A DNA stretch of 64,000 bases from Chalara sp. BL73 (Eukaryota; Ascomycota; Leotiomycetes; Helotiales): NCBI GenBank assembly GCA_918026815.1, contig CAKJVC010000191.1:186001-250000 (forward strand). The letters run 5' to 3'. The translations under genes and the position numbers were made by a program. The notes under the pieces were generated by a model. That model was not told where the DNA came from and did no database searches. It saw only the letters and a list, made by a program, of their open reading frames with translations. Below, one piece after another: positions 55,568 to 64,000 of this stretch; position 1 is the first letter of the stretch, and every line of letters starts with the position of its first letter.

Positions 55568-56179
55568 GCTTGAAAAGTCTGCATACCGTGATTCCCCCAC
55601 CAATGGCGCTAATCTAATCTTGTAGACATGTATAATTAAGATGTATAAGGTACAAGGAAAATTGTTTCCACAATATTCATAACAGCGCGGTACTCTAAGA
55701 AGATTTTCTTAGGCAGCAAAGGAGCTATTGGTTTAAAATAGATCTTCAGAAATTTGGAAATTTTTTCAAACAAGGATAAAACTAAGGAAGATAGTAGGAA
55801 TCTTGGGATTATAATTAAAGATTTCTATCTCCTGGTGAGGATCACTTGGGTTGTGATTAATTATGATAGAATGTCCCTCGTGTCTACCCGCAATAATATT
55901 CTGCCCTTCCGAAGCAGCCAAGACTATCCCCCACCATCCGGCAATATCTGGTAGGCTACGTACACAGGCCTTGTCTGCTAGACCATTGTTTATACGTCCC
56001 TGCGCACGGTGATAATATTGCAACTTTCGCCTTTGAGACCTGCTTGATCATAGACAAAATTATTCACTCATGGTATCGATAGCATAGAAAGGACTAGCCA
56101 CACGCGTGGGCGATATCAGTGCAGCTCGAAAGACTTCCCGCTTCGTCAACACTGACCGCAGCACAGAGCGCACAGCGCC
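55568..56179. other. Intergenic
   Basis: About 600 bp, AT-rich, holding the 3' end of the JmjC gene and the promoter of the CK2 subunit gene. No further coding signal. Confidence 0.5.
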
Positions 56180-57216
56180 ATGTCTTCCTCTTCAGGAACT
56201 CCAGAGTCGTGGATCTCATCATTCTGCTCGTTGCTGGGTCATGAGTACTTCGCAGAGATATCGGAGGAATTTATAGAAGATGACTTCAACCTGACCGGTC
56301 TGAACTCTCAAGTAGCTATGTATAAGGAGGCGCTAGAGGTAGGCCTCCTCTCAATTCACCGGTCGCTTAATGCTGATCCTCTCAGATGATCCTAGATGTC
56401 GAGCCTGAAGAGGATGAAGACGAAGAAGAGGAGGAGGAAGAAGATGAAGGGGATGAATCAGTGGAAGGAGAGGAGCGCATGATTCGCAACAGAGCAGCGG
56501 CAGAACGAAGACACCACCGCATGGCATCAGATTTATCTATCATCGAATCCTCTGCTGAAATGCTCTACGGTCTCATTCACCAACGCTTCATCTGCTCAAG
56601 GGCCGGTATCCAGCAAATGTCAGAAAAGTACGAACTTGCTCACTTTGGCGTCTGCCCCAGAACATTCTGCGATCAAGTACGAACACTACCGGTTGGCACA
56701 TCTGATGTGCCGGGTGAGGACACCGTGAAGCTATTTTGTCCTTCTTGCCTCGATATTTACGTTCCTCCGAATTCAAGGTTTCAAACAGTTGACGGTGCCT
56801 TCTTCGGCCGGACATTCGGCGCGCTTTTCCTTCTCACATTTCCCGAATATGACATCAGTAAAAAGGGTCAAGAGATGCTGTCTTCGGCTCGGTCGGTCAG
56901 TAATGATAATGAGGAACGTGAAAAGATAAACGGCATGAACGCACATAACTTAGCACCCGGTTTAGGAAAAGGGAAAGTATACGAGCCCAAGATCTTTGGG
57001 TTCAAGGTCTCTGAACGCGCGCGAAATGGGCCTAGAATGGCATGGCTTAGAAAACGTCCTGCAAATATCCAAGACCTAGATGAGGCAGCTATACATAACG
57101 CGGAGAATGCAGAGAGTGATGAAACTTCAAGCCGCAACGGCGCGCCTACGCGACGTCGGCGACGAGGGAACGGTGGCAGCCCGATGTCTGTGGCTGAGGG
57201 CAATGGAGATATATGA
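56180..57216 (+). CDS. CKB1: Casein kinase II regulatory (beta) subunit
   Basis: Two exons (56180-56338, 56386-57216) joined in phase 0 by a 47-bp intron encode 329 residues. The opening SWISSFCSLLGHEYFAEISEEFIEDDFNLTGLNSQV is the conserved CK2-beta N-terminus. A very acidic insert (DEDEEEEEEEDEGDE) follows, then LYGLIHQRFICSRAGIQQMSEKYELAHFGVCPRTFC and VKLFCPSCLDIYVPP, which hold the four zinc-binding Cys residues of the dimer interface, then DGAFFGRTF and LFLLTFPEY. Two beta subunits bridge two catalytic subunits in the CK2 tetramer. The C-terminal tail (PKIFGFKVSE, then Arg-rich RRRRRG) is longer than in animals, as in other fungi. The symbol is by analogy with yeast CKB1; a second fungal paralogue, CKB2, is possible. 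Confidence 0.93.
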
Positions 57217-58040
57217 GCCTTGGATACATTGGGGTTAGATGTCAACAGCACTGGGCGTTTAGGGGGTTTGTGTGTTTAGGAGCGAGGTGCGTAGATAGGG
57301 TACCTCTGGTCTTGTTATTACGAGAGCGCATTGCATATGGTGGGGGGTTTTACAATGACAAAAATTCGTTCTCACTTGATCAGCAAGTGACTCTAGGGTA
57401 GAATTGTGTGGTCGGGTCAGAAATCAACAAACGTATACTACAGACCTAATTGAGATGTATCTCAGCATATCGTCATTTCCCATCACATTGCAGTTCTGGA
57501 TTTTATATGCGTTGCTAACTGGATTAGGTGACGCTGAATGGCGTATTTCATGGGTGAATTGCAACACCCGAAGAATCGGTAGATGATCGCCATCCTACTC
57601 CGCAAAATAGTGCGGGAAAGGAGGAAAAACAAAGCTTGAAAAGCTTTTGAGGGCAGATCAGCCCGGGACTAGTGTCTTTGTATTTAAGCTTACATTCAGG
57701 TCGAATTGCTAGCATCCAATTATGATCAAGCCTCTTTGTGATGGAGGGCGATCCATCCGAAGCCATTATATTGCAACCTCTTCCTCTCGTAGGCTCTACA
57801 GAGATGCAATGCCTGAAAATCGCCAGGGAGTTGTCTGGGCTTGGCAATATATTACACAGATCACATATCACATTGCATCATCGTTGCGTCTGCAGGAACC
57901 ATGCCGATCCAAAAGTGGTAGGCGGGCAAGCTTCATGTTTGAGGGTATAAGAAGGGTGGTGAACGGCATTTGTGCGATGTTACCACCTTTGTTTTGTTCT
58001 GCTACCTCCCATTTGATAGACAGAAAAGAACAGGAGCAAG
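57217..58040. other. Intergenic
   Basis: About 820 bp upstream of the oxalate decarboxylase gene. Only short unsupported frames occur. Likely holds the 3' UTR of the CK2 subunit gene and the decarboxylase promoter. Confidence 0.5.
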
Positions 58041-59461
58041 ATGAAGTTCCTTTCCCAATTGCTTCTTGCGTCCGCCGCAGTAGCTAGTCCGTTGCTCGAG
58101 GAGAACGCAAATGTGCAAAAGAGAGCCGAATCAGGCTTTGCGCAGGGACAACCGATTGATGGGACCGGAAGAGGCGCGCCGATTCTAGGTACAAGATCGC
58201 ACTTAGCCTTTTTTATATGGAAGTATAGACTATGGGCTAACAGAGGGTTTCAGGTGGAACAAACCACGCGCTTGACGTCCAGAACCCAGATAATCTCGGT
58301 CAACAAAAGACCGACAATGGCGCCGTGGTCAATCTCAAATGGAGCTTCAGCGACTCCAAAGCGCGCATCTTTAATGGAGGATGGACCAGACAGCAAGTTA
58401 TCACAGACTTACCTTCCAGCCATGATATTGCTGGCGCGCAGCAGCACCTGAAGAAAGGCGCGATTCGAGAGCTGCATTGGCACCGAGTGGTAAGTATCTC
58501 TTTCGCTTCCTGGGAATCATGGCTGAGAAATATCTAGGCAGAATGGGGATACGTCTACGCCGGAAGCGTCCTCGTCTCGGCCGTAGATGAGGAAGGGAAC
58601 TACGAGGTCTCTAGACTAGAGGTTGGAGATATCTGGTACTTCCCCAAAGGATCCGCGCACACCGTGCAAGGTAAGCACCTACTTCATCTCCCTCAGTCCT
58701 CGGTCAATCTTTGCTCTACGGTGCTAACACTCCCAGGTCTGGCCGACGAGAACGAATACCTCCTCGTCTTCGACGACGGCAACTTCGACTCCACAGGGAC
58801 AACCTTCAACATCGCCGACTGGATAACGCACACGCCCAAGTCCATCCTGGCGCAAAACTTCGGCGTCAACGCCTCGGTCTTCGACACCGTCCCCACATCC
58901 GGGCCGTACATCGCCAACTCGACGCTCCCCGCGAACCCCACGCCAGAGTCCGCCAGCGGGCTAACGGGGAACTCATCCTACATCTTCCGCAAGTCGCAGC
59001 TAGCGACGGTGCCGGTGCCAGGCGGCGGGGGGAACTTCTCGCGGGTAGACTCGCGCAACTTCCCGATCTCGAAGACGATCGCAGCGACGATCGTGAGCCT
59101 TGAGCCGGGCGGGCTGCGCGAGCTGCACTGGCACCCGAACGCGGAGGAGTGGCTCTACTTCCACCGGGGCACGGCGCGCGCGACCGTCTTCATCGGGACC
59201 ACCAACGCGCGCACCTTCGACTTCACCGCCGGCGACACCGCCGTCTTCCCGGACAACTCGGGCCACTACATCCTCAACACCGGCACCGAGAACCTCGTCT
59301 GGATCGAGATCTACCGCAGCGAGCGCGTCGCCGACATCAGCCTCACGCAGTGGCTGGCCCTGACGCCGCCCGACATCGTGGCCGGCGTGCTGAAGGTGGA
59401 TCGCGGCGTGGTGGATCGGCTGAAGAAGGAGAAGCAGATCTTGATCAAGGCCTCGAAATAG
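58041..59461 (+). CDS. Secreted bicupin oxalate decarboxylase
   Basis: Four exons (58041-58188, 58254-58489, 58538-58670, 58737-59461) encode 413 residues. MKFLSQLLLASAAVAS is a signal peptide, and a dibasic KR near residue 28 may end a pro-segment. Two cupins follow, each with a Mn-ligand set: RELHWHRVAEWGYVYAGS with DIWYFPKGSAHTVQG in the first, and RELHWHPNAEEWLYFHRG with DTAVFPDNSGHYILN in the second. The enzyme converts oxalate to formate and CO2. In fungi it is induced by acid or oxalate and detoxifies the acid they or competitors secrete. Exon 4, coding the second half, is far richer in G+C than exons 1-3, so many unrelated frames stay open there. Intron sizes are 65, 48 and 66 bp. Confidence 0.94.
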
Positions 59462-60055
59462 CGAGGCGGCGGCAGCCCTTCGCTTGCGGATAGGGGGTGG
59501 CGGTTACTTTGGGTGGCGGGGAACGGGTCGAGCGCGCCGGGGGTATATAATTCTTGAAACCGTCCGTTTAGGCAAACTTAATGATATTGTTTATTTTGGG
59601 GAAAATCTACCACCGGCTTCCGATTTGGGTGTTTCCCGCAGCGGGTTATCTCGTCCCACCGACCTTGCACCAAATCGTATGATGTCGTTGCCGGTGAAGG
59701 GAAATCTATACCCCGTCCGGATATGTGTTTCCCGCGCGACATGCGACAAAAAATTGCAAGCTGGAGAACAATCTATTTTGTAGGTAAATATGGCACGCTG
59801 TAATAAACACCGTCTACATACAAAAAATTTCCCATTTTCCTTGGTTTTTGGAGGGGTGACCTTGGATCATTTGCAATTTGTTCCAGTTCTGCCTTGCATA
59901 AACGCCAACTTGTATTACATGCCGAACGAATGATAATTTTCTGACTATCATCTCCTCTCTCCCCTCCCCCTCCCCCCCAATCAAAAAAAGAAGCAAAAAA
60001 AGTTTCATTCATGAAAGGTATTGTGCGTTGGATATGATTACAAGGAAATTTCCGG
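59462..60055. other. Intergenic between convergent genes
   Basis: About 600 bp with the 3' ends of the decarboxylase and the second regulator. It contains a C-run near 59961-59980 and A-runs near 59985-60000. No gene is seen. Confidence 0.5.
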
Positions 60056-62619
60056 TCACCACGCGATGACCGTCTCCCGCTGATCCCTCTTACCATCACG
60101 TCCCACAAGCGCTTTTTGGCACTTCACCTTGATGTGTCGTTCCAGGATGTGAAACTCCGTGATCGTAAGTTGGACACGCTTCTCTTCCGGGACAGTCCAG
60201 CTCTGTAATTCGTTGTTGTGAGGATGGCCATTTCCGAAATGTGAAGCATTGTTCTGGTGATCGTCAAGACCTCCATCATCCGACAACGGACTGGGGTAAT
60301 TGAGGTCAGCCCTCTCTGGAGATGAACCCCGAGAAGTGTTTGACGAAAGCGGTGGAACAGCAAGTCCGTCCTCCTCGCACCTCGTGATCCACTCCCCAAT
60401 TCTGGCTGTCAGAACGCCATCCCACATGCCTTCCTGCCTCGGGCTCGCGAACAGCAAGGCAACAGCCTCACGGCGGACATGTGGATGCCTGCATTTCGTC
60501 GCGACGACATGCAGCGGCGGGATAATGCCAGCTTCGAAAGCGTAGCGTGGAGGCTGATTAATATTCCTAGCGCTAGGATTCGATGCAGCCGAGATAAGTC
60601 TACTTGCTGCAGCGACGATAGACCGGAAATCAGCCAAGTAGGCATCGTAGACCATCTCGCTAGTGTTGAGAACGGCTGATAAAGTAATGACGGTACTTTT
60701 ATGATACATATCTTGGATGAGTGCTGCGGGATGGATTACTTCGCCGGTTGGGGAGATGGCACGTTGAAGAAGAGGTTTGTAGGCATCCGCGAATTCATTG
60801 AGTTGGTGCTTGTATAAAGCATATTGTTCTCTAATAACGTTATCGGGGTCGGCAGCGGCGGGAGCATAGTGACGATTGAAGAGGGTTCGGCGATAGAATT
60901 GGAGACAACGGTCCATGAGGAAGTCCCAACAATAGTGAGCGGCAGCGAAATTCGGGAATGGGGTTTGGATAGGAATGTGATGAACTTTATGGATGTCCCT
61001 GCCAAACTAAATTAGTGTATTGCTCTCCATGTTACTGCATGTATGTATAAATCATGAATGAAGTATTTTCTAGGATAAGAGGCGGCTAGCACGTACCATA
61101 TTAATGGCGGAATACCAGGTACCATTCCAAAAAACATTCCTTGCCCGTCCAGACGAACAAATGTTTGAATAAGCGCTTCTTCAATAACATTGTCATTATA
61201 AAGCGCAGTAGGCGTAGGCGGGGTTGCTGTTCCGGAGCCCATGGAACCTTTTCGTTTTGTGCCTGATGATTCTGCTCGGCCTGGTGATGACGTGGTGGAT
61301 GCTGAAGGTGGAGTATTGATCGTAGGGGTAGACGCCGCAGAATTATTAGAATGAGATGCCACGACTGTTGAAGGATTTTTCGTAGGGAAATACGAGTTGT
61401 CGCGATAGTCTGCACTAGATGCTAGAGATGTCGCACCAGGAGTTGAATGTACTTGCTGGTATGGCGTGGTAGACGAATCTTGTGATTGCGGCTCGGAATG
61501 GATGGATGTTGCTCTTTGTTGCTGACCCGTATGAAGACTGTTGCCCGTACTCGAAGCTGTTCCGCTATTCCCTTGACGGGGGACATCAACACTGAGTTCT
61601 TTATCTCGGTCAAGCCGCTGGGTTCTGACCACGTCTTGATTTTGCTCTTCAAGATATTCCTCCATGTGATCGATCATGACCCTTTCTTTCGAGACATGGT
61701 CACAGCTAGGCCTGCTCTGTAGGCCTCTGGTCATCTCCACGGTTTTCTTTCGCTTCTTCTCTGGTAAGGCCTTAGGAGGAATCCATGGCCGCGAGCCAGG
61801 CTTGCCAACATAATAGTTTCTCAGAATTTTTAGACCTCCGTAAGTTTGCTGTACCGAGTTTGAGATGCTGCCTATAAATTGCTCAAAGCAAATATATAAC
61901 AAACAGCAGATCAGGGCAATTCGTAGCTGTGGCGCTGAGGTTGATAGATATGCGTTTAACGCCTGGACAGACTTTTGATAATATTCAATAGCAGAGCCAT
62001 GATGCCTTTTTTCAACGGTCTGAATGACGTTGACTTTTAGATTAGGTCTCGGAGCAGACTCCAGGCTTTTGTGAAGAGCCCCCAGTGCAACGACTGCATA
62101 ACGGATAGGGGTGACATGATGGCTTGCTTGCAGAACGATCCGTGTCCAGAAGTCTGTTTCAAAAAATCCTGAAAGGTCAAAGGCTGATCTCTCACTGAAT
62201 GATTTGAAGTATCGAGAGTCGTCCTCATTAGGATGAATCGAAATGCTAGGTGAATATGAATTCACGGCCGCCGAGATTATTCGAGGCTGAATAGGGACTA
62301 CGGAAGCTTCGCGGGATGCGGTTCTTGGATAGCCATCACAGGGCCGTCCGAACTTCAAGCATCGCAGGCACTGAGGTTTGGTTTCGTCACATTTCACCCT
62401 CCTTGTCTACACTAATTAGTATCACCGTGAAAAATACAGCAAAACGTGACTGGCAAGAACACCAACCTTACAAGTCCAGCAGCCAGATTTAACCTTTGGT
62501 CGGCTTGCTCGTCTTTTCGCTGCTCTGGTTTCTTCATCTGCTGATGGGGATGGTCTTGGGTGAGATTGGGGCTGCAGCGACACCAAAGGGTGCGATGCTG
62601 AACGGCTATTGCTTGCCAT
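60056..62619 (-). CDS. Zn2Cys6 transcription factor
   Basis: Three exons (62619-62467, 62406-61097, 60998-60056) encode 801 residues; introns are 60 and 98 bp. The intron splits the zinc cluster: CWTCK before and TRRVKCDETKPQCLRCLKFGRPCDGY after, giving Cys spacing 2-6-6-2-6. A helical region follows (FFETDFWTRIVLQASHHVTPIRYAVVALGALHKSLE, then LRIALICCLLYICFEQFIG), as in the DUF3468/Fungal_trans_2 type regulators that begin C-terminal of the cluster. A long Ser/Thr/Pro-rich disordered stretch (about residues 280-420) precedes more helices. The last exon carries IREQYALYKHQLNEFADAY and a Ser-rich tail. The regulon is unknown; oxalate decarboxylase, convergent with it, is a neighbour but not necessarily a target. 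Confidence 0.9.
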
Positions 62620-64000
62620 GCTTATGACCTCCCTGCTGCAGGAAGCTGCACAGCTGATAATTGCGTTCGGAAGGTTATTTCAAATGCCGGGGTTGAAGTT
62701 GGTTGTACACAACGAGGAAAATAATTAATTAGTGGACGAAGCAGTGTGATGAGCTGTATTCAGCTTGAAGTCGAGATTCATGATGCTCATCAGCTCGCGG
62801 CGGTGAAATCTTAGTTGATGGAAAGGGTTGGGTTGATATGAGAATTTTGGGGTCCAGTGTCGAAGATGTCCTCCTCGCTTGCAGGCGATCGGTGGTTCCG
62901 GAATTTATTCAAATGCCTGTCGTGCCAGCTGTGTGGACATTCGATGTAATAATAATGCCATCCCGGGGATAATAAGACCTGCCCCCCAAAGTTATAATCT
63001 GACCATCTACGGCGGACTGCTGGCCTACGCCCTTGTACCCTTATGCTAAAAGTCTCTCTCCCTGCCTCCGACCTGCGAGTCAAACATCTTATACTCATTG
63101 TGGAGACCATTATAGCCTTTGGCATTTGTGGCTTTGGGTGGATCTTCAATAGGTGCATTTAAGAGCCCGTGTCACCGTCAGGCCCAATTCATCAGCCTTG
63201 TGAAACGCAGGGTCCGAGTACAGCCCGGCCGCAGTGCTGTATGGTATTTCAGCCAAAGAGACGAACGTGCGACCTGATACGTTGTTTTCCTTTTCTAACG
63301 GTCCCAGGAACTCGTTTTGTGACCTGCGAAATCCACGCAGCAATTTTCATGGCGCTCCTGAGCCTCGTGGCTTCTGCTTGGGTTGCTCTTTGGCACCCAC
63401 CCACCTCCCCAAACAACCCCGTTCCCGTCCCCCCCCCTCTTTTGAGGGTTTTAGTGGAGTGTCCGTGAATTTGAAAATAGGCTGGCTGGGGGGTGATTGG
63501 ACTATTACCGAACGGATAAATTGTTCCATTCCCAAAATGATTGATCGCCCTCAGCCTAGGTGCCGATATCTTGCGTTGCGTGCTTTGCCAATTATTTGGT
63601 TTGAAAAATCAGGTCATTCATTTTGCTTTGCAAGATGAATGGCCCGCGTCTGGATCATTGGACAGTTGCACTCGCGTGCATTAGAAAGCAACCAATGCAA
63701 ATGACCAACACCTTTAGATGACGATAATCCTGAGAAACACGCTGGGCGCCGCCTTGGCGTGCGGCGAGGAAACATCGGGTATTGCAGCGAGTAAGAGTTA
63801 CCCAGGATGAAAGTATAATCACAGCTTCAGCACGATACCTACGGGATAAGTATTAACACTCCATCCTGGCACACCACCATAGAACCGTTGGTGTTCGCTC
63901 GCGGGGAAGCAGAGAAAGAAATAGCTGTTGTTGTTGTTGTTGTTGTTGTTATTGCTGTTTGGAGATATTGTGGAGAGGAGATTGGGGATTCACCAAAATG
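62620..64000. other. Intergenic to window end
   Basis: No gene is supported in the last 1.4 kb. The stretch next to 62620 should hold the promoter of the Zn2Cys6 gene. Short frames around 63150-63640 are chance, favoured by C-runs near 63428-63440. A gene may start beyond 64000. Confidence 0.5.
63926..63950. repeat. (TTG)n microsatellite
   Basis: About eight perfect TGT/TTG units near the window end, not inside a recognised gene. Confidence 0.95.

Noticed and set aside
58711..59493. Multiple Arg/Pro-rich frames over oxalate decarboxylase exon 4
   Set aside because: Artefacts of GC-rich third positions; the cupin frame is clear.

Overview
The window looks like nuclear DNA of a filamentous ascomycete (Pezizomycotina). 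Genes are split by short GT-AG introns of about 49-130 bp with CTAAC-type branch sites. Gene families are typical of moulds: Zn2Cys6 regulators, a phosphoketolase/acetate kinase pair, a DUF3824 protein, a GT31 enzyme and a bicupin oxalate decarboxylase. AT-rich gene-poor stretches alternate with gene-dense stretches. A leotiomycete-like fungus is plausible, but I cannot establish the class from sequence alone. I found no convincing rRNA, tRNA, CRISPR array or intact transposon. Exon boundaries were worked out by hand from reading frame, splice sites and family conservation.

Layout. 1-8.2 kb: AT-rich sequence, a small hypothetical gene, a predicted secreted Lys/Pro/Thr/Asp-repeat protein, an intergenic stretch and a BTB/POZ gene. 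8.7-18.6 kb: a type II membrane protein, then what looks like a broken secondary-metabolism or catabolic locus. That locus holds an FAD monooxygenase fused to two EthD-like units, a decayed alpha/beta-hydrolase and a Zn2Cys6 regulator. 19.4-24.3 kb: phosphoketolase and acetate kinase, divergently transcribed from a shared 757-bp region. Together they convert xylulose-5-P or fructose-6-P to acetyl-P and then acetate plus ATP. 24.7-26.5 kb: a modin-like membrane-anchored protein. 26.5-29.4 kb: a long gene-free stretch. 29.5-37.1 kb: housekeeping genes (DUF3824 protein, NPR3 subunit of the TORC1-inhibiting complex, COX19).

38.3-40.5 kb: two tandem decayed BTB/POZ genes, related in layout to the intact one at 7.2 kb. 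41.7-48.2 kb: a secreted beta-helix glycosidase, a membrane RING-CH ubiquitin ligase and a GT31 fringe-like glycosyltransferase. 50.0-53.8 kb: a DUF1989 protein beside a Baeyer-Villiger-type monooxygenase on the same strand. 54.6-62.6 kb: a JmjC/cupin-8 protein, the CK2 regulatory subunit, secreted oxalate decarboxylase (with an abruptly GC-rich last exon) and a second Zn2Cys6 regulator.

The most notable items are the monooxygenase-EthD fusion beside an esterase relic and a pathway-type regulator, the two BTB relics, the minisatellite-encoded secreted protein with an unusual splice structure, and the base-composition break in the oxalate decarboxylase gene. I did not find a clearly new multi-gene system.
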